A DNA stretch of 64,000 bases from Devosia ginsengisoli (GTDB lineage: Bacteria; Pseudomonadota; Alphaproteobacteria; Rhizobiales; Devosiaceae): contig NZ_CP042304.1 of NCBI RefSeq assembly GCF_007859655.1, positions 1,612,001-1,676,000 on the forward strand, in the 5' to 3' direction. The notes beneath the pieces were generated by a model. That model ran no database searches. It was not told the origin of the DNA and was given only the letters and a program-made list of their open reading frames with translations. The position numbers and the translations under genes were made by a program. This document shows, one piece after another, positions 17,143 to 26,002 of this stretch (its first letter is position 1; each line of letters opens with the position of its first letter).

Positions 17143-18357
17143 GTGGCAGCCTCAAGACGCATCCTCGTGCATGACTATTCGGGCCACCCTTTCCAGGTGC
17201 AGCTGTCCCGGGCCCTCGCCCGGCGGGGCCACGAAGTCCTGCATGTATTCTCCACCAGTTTCCAGACTCCCAAGGGCAACCTGACGCGCCAGCCCGGCGA
17301 CGCCGCCGGTTTCGCCGTGAAAGGCCTGTCGCTCGGACGCGAATTCCGCAAGGACACCTTCGTGCAGCGGCGCCAGCAGGAGATCGAATTCGGCCGGCTC
17401 GTCGCCCGCGAAATCCGCGCCTTCCGGCCCGATACGGTGATTTCGAGCAATGCCCCGCTCGATACCCAGAAACAGATTTTCCGCGCCACCCGCGCCGGCA
17501 AGGCCCGGTTTATCTTCTGGCTGCAGGACATCTACAGCGAAGCGATCGGCAAGATCGTGCCGAGAAAACTGCCCCTCCTAGGCCACGCCATCGCCGCGCT
17601 CTATCGAAACCTCGAATTCTCCATCCTCCGCCAGAGCGACCACGTCGTTTCTATCTCCGACGACTTCATCCCCATCCTCACCGCCCGCGGCGTCGATGCC
17701 GGCAGGATCGCCGTCATTGAAAACTGGGCGCCGCTGGACGAGATCGTGCCCGTCGCGCGCGACAATGCCTGGTCGACCGACCATCTCGGCGCAGGCCTAC
17801 GCGCGGTCTATTCCGGCACGCTCGGCTACAAGCACAATCCCGATCTGCTGCTGGAAGCGGCCCGCGCCTTTCCCGGCAAACTCTATGTGTTCTCCGAGGG
17901 CCGCGTGGCCGATGCGCTCCGCCAGCGGGCCTGCGACGAGGGCGTCCACCAGCTCGAAGTCCGGCCCTGGCTGCCCTTCAGCGACTTGCCCGCCATGCTC
18001 AGCGGTGCCGATATCTTCATCGCCATGATCGAGGCCGATGCCGGCATTTATTCCGTGCCCTCAAAGATCCTGACCTATCTCTGCATCGGCCGGCCCATCC
18101 TCGCCGCCATCCCGGAAGGCAACCTGGCGCGCAAGACGCTAGCCCGGGCCGGCGCCGGCATTGTCGTACCGCCCGCCGATCCCGCCGCCTTCATCGCCGC
18201 GCTCCACCAGCTCGCAACCGAGCCGGCCGCGCGCGACGCCATGGCCCGCGGCGGTCGCCGCTATGCCGAGCAGGCCTTCGATATCGAACAGATCGCCGAT
18301 CGTTTTCAGGCTTTGGTGACAGCCCCGCTGTCACATCAGGACATCAAAGGAGTTTAG
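17143..18357 (+). CDS. Glycosyltransferase family 4 (WcaI/WbuB-like)
   Basis: Cytoplasmic GT-B transferase of 404 aa. The N-terminal domain begins ILVHDYSGHPFQVQLSRAL and the C-terminal Rossmann half has the nucleotide-sugar region (AVYSGTLGYKHNPDLLLEAA) and the family-4 stretch GIYSVPSKILTYLCIGRPIL, where Glu of the usual EX7E motif is partly replaced. The sugar donor cannot be read from sequence. Start GTG 17143 lies 12 bases after AGGA; TTG 17116 in the same frame is an alternative. Just over 260 gene-free bases separate it from the kinase gene, so it may have its own promoter. It ends one base before the epimerase start. Confidence 0.88.
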   Translation: MAASRRILVHDYSGHPFQVQLSRALARRGHEVLHVFSTSFQTPKGNLTRQPGDAAGFAVKGLSLGREFRKDTFVQRRQQEIEFGRLVAREIRAFRPDTVISSNAPLDTQKQIFRATRAGKARFIFWLQDIYSEAIGKIVPRKLPLLGHAIAALYRNLEFSILRQSDHVVSISDDFIPILTARGVDAGRIAVIENWAPLDEIVPVARDNAWSTDHLGAGLRAVYSGTLGYKHNPDLLLEAARAFPGKLYVFSEGRVADALRQRACDEGVHQLEVRPWLPFSDLPAMLSGADIFIAMIEADAGIYSVPSKILTYLCIGRPILAAIPEGNLARKTLARAGAGIVVPPADPAAFIAALHQLATEPAARDAMARGGRRYAEQAFDIEQIADRFQALVTAPLSHQDIKGV

Positions 18358-18358
18358 T

Positions 18359-19339
18359 ATGGTCAAGACTGCACTGGTCTGCGGCGGCGGCGGCTTCATT
18401 GGCTCTCATCTCGTTCGCCGGCTCAAGCGCGAAGGCTTCTGGGTCCGCGGCGTCGACCTGAAATTCCCCGAATATGGCGATACCGAAGCCGATGATTTCG
18501 TGGTGGGCGACCTGCGCCGCCAGGAGGTCTGCGAGCGCATCATCGATCGCCGCTTCGACGAGGTCTACCAGCTCGCCGCCGATATGGGTGGCGCCGGCTA
18601 TATCTTCACCGGCGAGCACGATGCCGACATCATGCACAACTCCGCCACCATCAACCTGAACGTCGCCGACCTCGCCCACAAGCGCAACATCCGGCGCGTC
18701 TTCTACTCCTCCTCCGCCTGCATGTATCCCGCCTACAATCAGGAAGATCCCGACAATCCCAACTGCGCCGAATCCTCGGCCTATCCCGCCGCGCCCGACA
18801 GCGAATACGGCTGGGAGAAACTGTTCTCCGAACGCCTCTTCCTCGCCTATAACCGCAATTTCGGCATGGAAAACCGCGTCGCCCGCTTCCACAACATCTT
18901 TGGCCCCCAGGGCACCTGGGATGGCGGCAAGGAAAAGGCGCCCGCCGCCATCTGTCGCAAGGTCGCGCTGGCCAAGGACAATAGCGAGATCGAAATCTGG
19001 GGCGATGGCCTGCAGACCCGCTCCTTCCTCTATATCGACGAATGCCTAGAAGGCGTCCTCCGCCTCACCCGCTCGGACTTCGAAGGCCCGGTCAATATCG
19101 GCTCCGACGAAATGGTCTCGATCAACCAGTTGGTCGATATCGTGGCCGCCATTGCCGGCAAGAAGCTCCACAAGAACCACATTCCCGGCCCGCAAGGCGT
19201 GCGCGGCCGCAACTCCGACAATCGCCTGATCGAGGAAAAGCTCGGCTGGCGCCCCTCGCAAACCCTGACAGCGGGCCTGGAACAGACCTATGAATGGATC
19301 GAGCGGCAGGTGCGCAGCAACCATTCGAAGGCGGCATGA
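18359..19339 (+). CDS. GDP-mannose 3,5-epimerase-like SDR epimerase
   Basis: Extended short-chain dehydrogenase of 326 aa, strikingly similar along its length to plant GDP-D-mannose 3,5-epimerase. It has the NAD loop GGGGFIGSH, the segment YQLAADMGGAGYI, catalytic Cys in SSSACMYP, the Tyr/Lys pair in SEYGWEK, the Lys-bearing GGKEKAPAAICRK, then WGDGLQTRSFLYIDEC and GVRGRNSDNRLI. Those enzymes convert GDP-mannose to GDP-L-galactose and GDP-L-gulose. In this locus it would supply an L-sugar for polysaccharide assembly. An excellent ribosome-binding site AAAGGAG precedes the ATG. Confidence 0.88.
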   Translation: MVKTALVCGGGGFIGSHLVRRLKREGFWVRGVDLKFPEYGDTEADDFVVGDLRRQEVCERIIDRRFDEVYQLAADMGGAGYIFTGEHDADIMHNSATINLNVADLAHKRNIRRVFYSSSACMYPAYNQEDPDNPNCAESSAYPAAPDSEYGWEKLFSERLFLAYNRNFGMENRVARFHNIFGPQGTWDGGKEKAPAAICRKVALAKDNSEIEIWGDGLQTRSFLYIDECLEGVLRLTRSDFEGPVNIGSDEMVSINQLVDIVAAIAGKKLHKNHIPGPQGVRGRNSDNRLIEEKLGWRPSQTLTAGLEQTYEWIERQVRSNHSKAA

Positions 19340-19352
19340 CTACGCGCCGCGG

Positions 19353-20744
19353 ATGCACCGACCCAGCTATCCGATGAACGAAGGCCTGACCAATACGCCC
19401 GCTCCACCGCGCCCCAACCGGAACCTAGCACAATTGTTCCGTAGCCGACTTGCGCATATCTTTGCAGGGACGCTGCTGGCGGGTCTGGTGTCGCGCCTGC
19501 TGGTGTTGGTCATGACCATCATCATGGCGCGCCAGCTCTCGCCCGACGGCTATGGAGTCTTCACCTTCGCCACCGGTACAGCCATGCTGATCGCCCAGTT
19601 GGCTGGCATGGGCTGGCCCGCGCTCATGTCCCGCCTCATTCCGGTATTTCGTATCCAGCAGAACTGGTCGGCCCTGCGGGCTCTGATCCGTTGGGGCGAT
19701 GCCGTGGTGCTGATGGGGTCGGTGGCTGCATTCCTCATCGTCCTGGCCGCGATTTTCACGCCGGGCTTCGATCAGTCGCTGCAAGCCGGGCTCGTCCTGA
19801 CTCTTATTCTGATCTTTCCGGCGTCTCTCATGGTATCGCGCCGTGCCCAGCTTGCAGGCGCCCGCCGGCCGGCCATCGGCATAATCTTCGCCGAAGCCCT
19901 GCCCGCGGCTGCCGTTATCCTCGTCGCACTGATCGGCGGCCTTGCCAGCGCCCTGCCCGCCGTGGCCACCTTCGGCCTCGCGGCCACGGTAAGCGCGGTC
20001 CTGTCCACCTATGTCTTCCGCCTGGCCGTGCCGCGCGAAACCTGGCAGGCCAGGCCGCAAGGTGAACCACGTGCCTGGATGGCGCGGGCCCTGCCCCTGC
20101 TGCTAGGCAATTCGTCCCAGCAGGTCATGCATCGTATGGATGTCGTGATGCTCGGGCCACTCAGCTCGCTTCTGGAAGTCGGCTATTTCGGCGCGGCCTT
20201 TCGCCTGACCTATCTGATGACCTTCCCGCAGGTGGTGCTGATGCAGGTCATGACGCCACTGCTGTCGGAGAGCATTGCGGCGAGGGACGAGCCCGCCATG
20301 TGGCGCCATTTCCGCATGGCCGTCATTTTTTCGCTGGTCACCGTCACTCCCGTCAGCCTTCTCCTCGGCGTGTGCAGTGAACCGATCGTCACACTGATCT
20401 TCGGTCATGATTTTCTGCCCTCGGCCGCGCCGCTGAAGGTGCTGGCCATCAGCCAGGCTTTCGCCGCGCTCACCATTCCTTGCGCCGGCCTGCTGATCGC
20501 CGCCGGCCGCGGCGCCATTTTCGGGCTGATCAATCTCGTGGCCGTTCTGGCCAATATCGGCCTCAATTTCGTCCTTATCCCACCTCTGGGCATCATGGGC
20601 GCCGCTCTGGCCAGCATGGGCGCCGTCACGCTCATGTTCGTCTGGCAGGCATCCACTATCTGGCATAACAAAAAATCCATCATGGCCGGCGCAACCCTTT
20701 ACGCCGCTGCGGCTGTCGCCAAAAATACCTCCGCAACCCCGTAG
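19353..20744 (+). CDS. Polysaccharide flippase (Wzx/MOP superfamily)
   Basis: 463 aa with about 12-14 transmembrane helices and a short basic N terminus (RPNRNLAQLFRSRLAHIFAG) typical of Wzx flippases. The first helix pair (LLVLVMTIIMARQLSPDGYG) carries the family's conserved LxxxxYG turn. It moves lipid-linked repeat units across the inner membrane for polymerisation. ATG 19353 and ATG 19374 are both possible starts; neither has a strong ribosome-binding site. It follows the epimerase closely and precedes a second polymerase-like gene. Confidence 0.88.
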   Translation: MHRPSYPMNEGLTNTPAPPRPNRNLAQLFRSRLAHIFAGTLLAGLVSRLLVLVMTIIMARQLSPDGYGVFTFATGTAMLIAQLAGMGWPALMSRLIPVFRIQQNWSALRALIRWGDAVVLMGSVAAFLIVLAAIFTPGFDQSLQAGLVLTLILIFPASLMVSRRAQLAGARRPAIGIIFAEALPAAAVILVALIGGLASALPAVATFGLAATVSAVLSTYVFRLAVPRETWQARPQGEPRAWMARALPLLLGNSSQQVMHRMDVVMLGPLSSLLEVGYFGAAFRLTYLMTFPQVVLMQVMTPLLSESIAARDEPAMWRHFRMAVIFSLVTVTPVSLLLGVCSEPIVTLIFGHDFLPSAAPLKVLAISQAFAALTIPCAGLLIAAGRGAIFGLINLVAVLANIGLNFVLIPPLGIMGAALASMGAVTLMFVWQASTIWHNKKSIMAGATLYAAAAVAKNTSATP

Positions 20745-20765
20745 GCAGGAAGTAGAGGAATTTTA

Positions 20766-22139
20766 ATGAAACTCCCTGCCCCTGCCCCTTTCCTGCTGGT
20801 CGTCCTTTTGGCGATTACTCCGATACAGTGGATAAGAATTGTCGAGAGCTCCATAGGGTTCATTGGTTACTTCCACATCGTCGCCATACTTCTCATTGCA
20901 TCGACAATTCTCATACAAGAGCTTCGGCAATCCAGCATTCGCATCGTGCGGGCCTCACCCCATATCTGGGTTGGATTCGGCTTTCTGATGCTGATGACGG
21001 CATTGTCCTTGCTCAAGCCACTCCAGATGCTCCCGGCCTCAGACCTTGCCCGCCAGATCTTTTATGCGGCGTCCGGTCTGGCCTCGGGCACGGTGTTCTT
21101 CGGCTTGCTGCGGCGGAGCCGCACGGAAATACTGATGTGGTCCGCCCCCGCGACGCTCACCATATTCCTTACCTTCCTTGCGGTTAGTCTGCCCCATGTG
21201 AACATCTTCGCCCTAGTCGGCCAAGCCGTCATGCAGGCCAATCCCGACATCGTGGTGTTCCAATTGTTCAGGGCAGCCTTCCAAAGCGGCACCTTCGAAG
21301 ATGGCGATGTCCGCTCGAACCTGCGTCATGGCATAATGGCCGCCCTGCTGCTGTCCGCCATGGTATCGCTATTCGCCCTCCCCAGGCAAAGGAGCAGGCT
21401 GACCACGGCAATTGTCGTGGCTAGCGTCATCATCACCTTGCTCATCGTGACCCTGTCGATGAGCCGCTCAAGCTGGCTTGTCATGGGTATGATCGGGCTG
21501 CTGTTCGGTTTTGCCGTAGTCATCCGCTCGGCAAAATGGATGTCCTATGTGGCGATCGGCATTCCGATACTGGCGGCCATCCTGCTCTTTCTAGGCGCCA
21601 CGACGCCAATTCTGGCGCTGTTTATGGCGCGTCTGACCAGCAGCGGCTCTTATGAAGGCCGGGCCGAGATTTCTTTCTTCAACCTCGACGCAATCTCGGA
21701 AGATATTTTTTTCGGTGCTCACGTCATTCGTGAATCCGGGTCGCCCTGGGCACACAACCTGTTCATAGACTATTGGGCGGCCGCTGGCATATTGGGCCTC
21801 TGCGCTGCCATGCTCTTCGGCGGCGCGGTCATCCTGCTCTGGTTCAGGCAGGGCTTCGTGCTGGTCGGGCGGCCGGAAAACCGGATGCTTCATTTCTATT
21901 GCGCCGCATTCCTGTGCTTCCCGATCGCCCGTTTCATAACTGCGCCCAAGGGGCACCTGTTTCTCACCCAGTGGCAGGCGACCGGCTTCGCCCTGGCCAT
22001 CGTGGCTTTTCTCGCCTGGAAGCGCCACACGGCCAATGCTCCCAAATCCCCGACCAGACCCCACATCCCGCTAGACCGGGCGCAACCGGCAGTCGCGCCG
22101 CCGCAACGCGTGGACGTCAATCGCGCAGTAAGCGAGTAA
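20766..22139 (+). CDS. O-antigen polymerase-like membrane protein (Wzy)
   Basis: 457 aa with about 10-12 hydrophobic segments. The C-terminal half has the polymerase/ligase landmark SPWAHNLFIDYWAAAGILGL, with a His in the periplasmic loop, plus TLSMSRSSWLVMGMIGLLFG upstream. It is clearly different from the ligase-like protein at 12422. Immediately downstream of the flippase, it fits the Wzx-Wzy pairing of a Wzy-dependent pathway. GAGG lies 9-12 bases before the ATG. The C-terminal 40 residues are Pro/Arg-rich and probably cytoplasmic. Confidence 0.83.
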   Translation: MKLPAPAPFLLVVLLAITPIQWIRIVESSIGFIGYFHIVAILLIASTILIQELRQSSIRIVRASPHIWVGFGFLMLMTALSLLKPLQMLPASDLARQIFYAASGLASGTVFFGLLRRSRTEILMWSAPATLTIFLTFLAVSLPHVNIFALVGQAVMQANPDIVVFQLFRAAFQSGTFEDGDVRSNLRHGIMAALLLSAMVSLFALPRQRSRLTTAIVVASVIITLLIVTLSMSRSSWLVMGMIGLLFGFAVVIRSAKWMSYVAIGIPILAAILLFLGATTPILALFMARLTSSGSYEGRAEISFFNLDAISEDIFFGAHVIRESGSPWAHNLFIDYWAAAGILGLCAAMLFGGAVILLWFRQGFVLVGRPENRMLHFYCAAFLCFPIARFITAPKGHLFLTQWQATGFALAIVAFLAWKRHTANAPKSPTRPHIPLDRAQPAVAPPQRVDVNRAVSE

Positions 22140-22143
22140 TCGA

Positions 22144-23133
22144 ATGGACCAGGATCGCAAGACACAGGTGTTTCTCATCGGTGCGATGAAGGCTGGAACC
22201 ACCAGCATCGCCAGCATGCTGGGGGAGCAGCGGAAAATCTACTTGTCCTCGGTCAAGGAGCCGAACTTCTTCAAGACCCGGGCCAGGACGCTGCCCTTTA
22301 CCGGCCCCGTCTCCAGTGTCGAGCAATGGACCAATTTCCACTGGACGCTGGACGATTATGACCGGCTCTTCGCCAAGACCATGCCGGGGCAATTATGGCT
22401 TGATGCCAGCACTGCCTATCTGCCGAGCGCCGAGGCCCCTTCCATGATTCGTGAATACAATCCGGACGCCCGGATCATCGTCTCGCTGCGCGACCCGGTG
22501 GAGCGCGCCTACTCCGCCTATAACTATATGTCGGCGGGAGCCGGGGACCGTGCCAGGACCTTCGAAGAGGCGCTAGCGAGCGAGTTGAACGGCGAGCGGG
22601 ACACCTGGCTCAGCCCATGGCGCTATTTGCATGTCGGCAAATACGATATTCACTTGGCCAATTGGCTGGCCGAATTCCCCGCCCAACAAATCCTCATACT
22701 CGATTTCAACGACCTGGTGCGCGACTCAGCCGGCACGATCGGCACCATATGCAGGCATCTCGATATCGGCTTCGATCCCAGCCTGGTGCGCAGCGAACGA
22801 GAAAACACCACGGCGATCGGCGGCCCGGTCAATCGCTGGGCGCGGCGGTTTCTGCTCAATCCCGGCCCGTGGAAAGTGGCTATCAAGCCATTCCTGCCCC
22901 ACCATATCCGCCATGGCATGAAGCAGGACGCCCTCAAGGCCCTGCAGAAGGTGGGAAAGCGGCCCGAGAAGATGAAACCGGAAACCCGCGCCATGCTGCA
23001 GGCCTATTATCGGCCTCATATCGAGCGGACTTACGATCTGCTCCTTGCCGCGTTCGGGCTGGCCGGAACCGCCAACCCCGCCAATGGCTGGCTGGCTTCA
23101 GCCGATGCCTGGGCCGACGGGCGACCCGGCTAA
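22144..23133 (+). CDS. Carbohydrate sulfotransferase (PAPS-dependent)
   Basis: 329 aa. The PAPS 5'-phosphosulfate loop is present near the N terminus (FLIGAMKAGTTSIASML, residues about 11-27), the following segment SSVKEPNFF is the lysine-containing stretch of heparan-sulfate-type sulfotransferases, and the 3'-phosphate site is IIVSLRDPVERAYSAYNY near residue 115. It would transfer sulfate from PAPS to sugar hydroxyl or amino groups of the nascent polysaccharide in the cytoplasm. It starts 2 bases after the polymerase stop, so it is in the same operon. A second, convergent sulfotransferase gene lies 7 bases downstream. Confidence 0.9.
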   Translation: MDQDRKTQVFLIGAMKAGTTSIASMLGEQRKIYLSSVKEPNFFKTRARTLPFTGPVSSVEQWTNFHWTLDDYDRLFAKTMPGQLWLDASTAYLPSAEAPSMIREYNPDARIIVSLRDPVERAYSAYNYMSAGAGDRARTFEEALASELNGERDTWLSPWRYLHVGKYDIHLANWLAEFPAQQILILDFNDLVRDSAGTIGTICRHLDIGFDPSLVRSERENTTAIGGPVNRWARRFLLNPGPWKVAIKPFLPHHIRHGMKQDALKALQKVGKRPEKMKPETRAMLQAYYRPHIERTYDLLLAAFGLAGTANPANGWLASADAWADGRPG

Positions 23134-23140
23134 GGCCGGC

Positions 23141-23941
23141 TCACTCGGCAGCGGACCGCAGGGCTTCGGCCAGCCTCTCGCGCGTCTGCGGCTCGAGCTC
23201 GCCCACCTGTTGCTGGACCGGCGTCAAGACCCTGCCGGCCATTCGTTCCCGCATCCCCACCGGCACCAGCGGCTTGATCTGGCGCTGATAGAAGCGCGAC
23301 GCCACCACGGCCTTCCATAAGCCCCTGGGGACCATCTTGCCTTCGCTGGTGTTGAAGGCGCGGTCGAAATCGCCGGCTGGCGCCGATACCCCCAGGAATT
23401 GGCAAATTCGGCCGACCGTTTCGGCCCGGCGCGCCACATAGTCCTCGAAGCGCAGCACTAGCACATTGTCCGGCCCGAGCGCCGCCAGCCACGGCGCCAG
23501 CTGCCAGTCATAGCGGCTGTAGGCCACATATCGCCCATTGGCCAGCACGGCCTGGTTCAACGGCTCCTGCACCAGCCCCAGCGCCAGTTCATGCCGGTAC
23601 TGGCTGACGATCCGGCTGATCGGCTCCCGCGTCAGATAGATGATCTTCAGCTTCGCCCCGCAGATGCGCAGCGCCCGTTCCGCCACGCCCTCGTGATCGG
23701 GCCGCTTGGTATAGGCCGTCGATGCCTCGCCGCATATCTGCCCGGTGGCGGCCGGCCGCATTAACGACCGATAGTCCTCGAGAATAGCCCGATCGTCCTC
23801 GCCAAAGCGCACCAGCGTCTCGGGCTCTTTCTCCTGGGGCAGAAAAATATCGGGATGCTGCACTAAATCGCGATATAGGGTGGTCGTACCCGCTTTCATC
23901 GAGCCAACGATCAGAAAATCGGGAACGGTATAACTTGTCAT
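23141..23941 (-). CDS. Second carbohydrate sulfotransferase
   Basis: 266 aa from ATG 23941; an in-frame ATG at 24016 would add 25 residues without family similarity. The 5'-phosphosulfate loop is FLIVGSMKAGTTTLYRDL, close to the N terminus, followed by the KEPETL segment. The 3'-phosphate site is IIYLTREPISRIVSQYRHEL. The fold matches the enzyme at 22144 but the sequences differ clearly, so they probably sulfate different positions. It is convergent with that gene and divergent from the glycosyltransferase at 24004, with about 60 bases between the two starts for both promoters. Confidence 0.88.
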   Translation of the reverse strand: MTSYTVPDFLIVGSMKAGTTTLYRDLVQHPDIFLPQEKEPETLVRFGEDDRAILEDYRSLMRPAATGQICGEASTAYTKRPDHEGVAERALRICGAKLKIIYLTREPISRIVSQYRHELALGLVQEPLNQAVLANGRYVAYSRYDWQLAPWLAALGPDNVLVLRFEDYVARRAETVGRICQFLGVSAPAGDFDRAFNTSEGKMVPRGLWKAVVASRFYQRQIKPLVPVGMRERMAGRVLTPVQQQVGELEPQTRERLAEALRSAAE

Positions 23942-24003
23942 GCCTGGCTTGAATCTGAATGGATACGCCAAGGGACAATGAAGCCAGGATCGAAGTTTTT
24001 CAA

Positions 24004-25086
24004 ATGGCAAGATCAACTGAGGTTAAGGCTGTGCCGCTGCTCTATGCCGGCCCCTTTCCCCCGCCGGCGCATGGGCAGTCCCTGTGCACGCAAGTGCTGG
24101 CCGAACGGCTGGCCGCCCATGGCGTGCCCCTGGTCCGCATCGATCTCAACGCAGCGGGCGCCAAGCCCCTAAGCCGGTTGCTGTCGAAGCTGGGCCGGCA
24201 CCTGCGGCTGGCCTTTGCCGCCCAGGACGCCTCCTGCGTATACATCTCCGCCAATTCCAATGCGGGCATGTGGCTCACCGCGGCCGCTGCCGGGGTGCTG
24301 CGCATCAGGGGCAAGCGCCTCTTGATCCATCATCATGCCTATGACCATGTCCGCCGTCGCCGCGCCAGCATGGTGGCGCTGGCCCGAGCCGCCGGACCGC
24401 GGGCGACCCATATCGTTCTGGGCGCCGGCATGGCGCGACAGCTCCGGCTCAACACGCCCGAGGCCGAAAACACCTTCGTGCTCAACAATGCGGGCCTGGT
24501 GGACGATACGCTCCTGGGCCTGCGCTCATCGGCCGCTGGCCTCTGCCTGGGGCATCTGAGCAATCTCAGCGGCGAAAAGGGCATTGCCGAAGTGGTCGAC
24601 CTGGCCATTCGCCTCAACCGGTCTGGCACGCCTGCGCGTCTGGTCGTCGCCGGCCCGGCGACCGACGAGGCGGCCAGGGCCGCCATAGCGCGGGCGCGCG
24701 AAGCCCTGGGCTCCGCCTTCACTTGCCTGGGACCGGTATCGGGCGGGCAAAAGCGCGATTTCTTCACCCGGATCACCCATTTCGTCCTCCCCACGCGATA
24801 CCGCAACGAAGCCTCGCCCCTGGTGCTGCTCGAGGCGATGGCCGCCGGCATCCCCTGCATCGCCACCGATATCGGCTGCATCGCCGACGATATCGGCGCC
24901 GGCGGCGGCCTGGTCATTCCGCTCGCGGACGACTTCGTCGCCACCGCCGCCCGCTACCTTTCCGAAGCGCATCCCGCGCCGGATGCCCGCGCCCGCTTCA
25001 GCGAGTTGCGGCAGGCGCACGAGGCCCAGCTATCCGGCCTCATCGCCCTTGTCGCACCACGCCATCCTATTCCGGCATGGCAATGA
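24004..25086 (+). CDS. Glycosyltransferase family 4
   Basis: 360 aa. The N-terminal domain begins PLLYAGPFPPPAHGQSLCTQ, the characteristic glycine/His loop of GT4 enzymes, and the C-terminal nucleotide-sugar domain shows GHLSNLSGEKGIAEV and LPTRYRNEASPLVLLEAMA, with the EX7E-type motif (E in NEASPLVLLEA). It transfers a sugar from a nucleotide donor during repeat-unit assembly; the donor is not predictable here. ATG 24004 is preferred because it starts directly before the domain; ATG 23959 would crowd the divergent promoter region. It converges with the spike-like gene, overlapping its end by about 20 bases. Confidence 0.86.
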   Translation: MARSTEVKAVPLLYAGPFPPPAHGQSLCTQVLAERLAAHGVPLVRIDLNAAGAKPLSRLLSKLGRHLRLAFAAQDASCVYISANSNAGMWLTAAAAGVLRIRGKRLLIHHHAYDHVRRRRASMVALARAAGPRATHIVLGAGMARQLRLNTPEAENTFVLNNAGLVDDTLLGLRSSAAGLCLGHLSNLSGEKGIAEVVDLAIRLNRSGTPARLVVAGPATDEAARAAIARAREALGSAFTCLGPVSGGQKRDFFTRITHFVLPTRYRNEASPLVLLEAMAAGIPCIATDIGCIADDIGAGGGLVIPLADDFVATAARYLSEAHPAPDARARFSELRQAHEAQLSGLIALVAPRHPIPAWQ

Positions 25087-26002
25087 CGGAGCGGATCACC
25101 GGCCGATCCAGATCGGTCGGTACGGCATAGTCCCCCACAGCCCCGGCGATCACCTGCGTCGTCATGTCGTCGAAGGTGAAGATCAGCTCATGCGTGCCGG
25201 CCGGCAGATGCAGGGTCACGCGATCCGCGGCGCGGCTGCTGGCGGCTCCCGTCCCGATCATGGGGCCCGTGAATGCCGTACCCGGCTCCATGAAGGCCCC
25301 CAACAGGCCGATCGTATCGCGCAGCACACCCGTCCCAGGCCCCATGGAGATTTCGCATACGCCCGAAAAATTGGGCGTCCACAGCACCTGCGCGCAATAG
25401 ACGCCCGCGCCATGCGGCACGAGGCGGGCCAGCGTCATGGTCCCCCGCCCCGCCAGCAGGCCGAGCTCCCCGGCCGTCGCCACGGAAATGGTCAGCCGCG
25501 AGCGCGCGCCATCGCCACCGGCCATTGCCACCATTGTCGGCGTGACGGTGGGCTGGAACCAGTAGGACAGCGCGTAGGATGCTCCATTGCTGACGGACGA
25601 GGTGGTGGGATGCCGCAGCCGGTCAACGGCGGTGCCGCCCGTGCCGGTCAGCAGCATCGGCTCGGCGAAGATGCCCAATAGGGGCATCGGCAGCGGCGTG
25701 GCACTTGCCGCAACCGCCAGCCAGGCGCTGAGCCGCACCGGGTCGGTCAGCAGATTGCTCGACGCCGGCTCCACCGAAAGCCCGCGATCGGTTCGGGCCG
25801 CGATGCCGGCGGCGAACGGGGTGAAGCTGCCGCTGCCGTCGGCGGCATATTTGACCGAATTGCGGGCGACGCTGAAGGCATCGCCCGCCTCCACCGCCAG
25901 GCCTTCCCGAAAATAGAGGTCGGCGGCGAAATCGGCGACATAGCTGGCGCCCAGCACGTTCCCCGCACCCGGGACCATCCACAGATCGACCCCGACCCGC
26001 AT
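25067..26002 (-). CDS. Putative glycan-binding spike/fibre protein (GTA/phage-like)
   Basis: 311 aa, beta-rich, Gly/Ala/Thr-rich and without signal peptide or membrane segment. Features include LAVEAGDAFSVARNS, TDRGLSVEPASSNLL and a C-terminal jelly-roll-like region (RVTLHLPAGTHELIFTFDD), which resemble phage tail-fibre and spike proteins with carbohydrate-binding folds. Its start overlaps the stop of the upstream spike-base gene by one base (TGATG), so the pair is coupled. In Rhodobacter capsulatus the adjacent genes rcc01079/rcc01080 form head spikes that bind recipient capsule. The assignment of this specific protein is inference from position and composition. It overlaps the convergent glycosyltransferase by about 20 bases. 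Confidence 0.6.
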   Translation of the reverse strand: MRVGVDLWMVPGAGNVLGASYVADFAADLYFREGLAVEAGDAFSVARNSVKYAADGSGSFTPFAAGIAARTDRGLSVEPASSNLLTDPVRLSAWLAVAASATPLPMPLLGIFAEPMLLTGTGGTAVDRLRHPTTSSVSNGASYALSYWFQPTVTPTMVAMAGGDGARSRLTISVATAGELGLLAGRGTMTLARLVPHGAGVYCAQVLWTPNFSGVCEISMGPGTGVLRDTIGLLGAFMEPGTAFTGPMIGTGAASSRAADRVTLHLPAGTHELIFTFDDMTTQVIAGAVGDYAVPTDLDRPVIRSVIAMPE

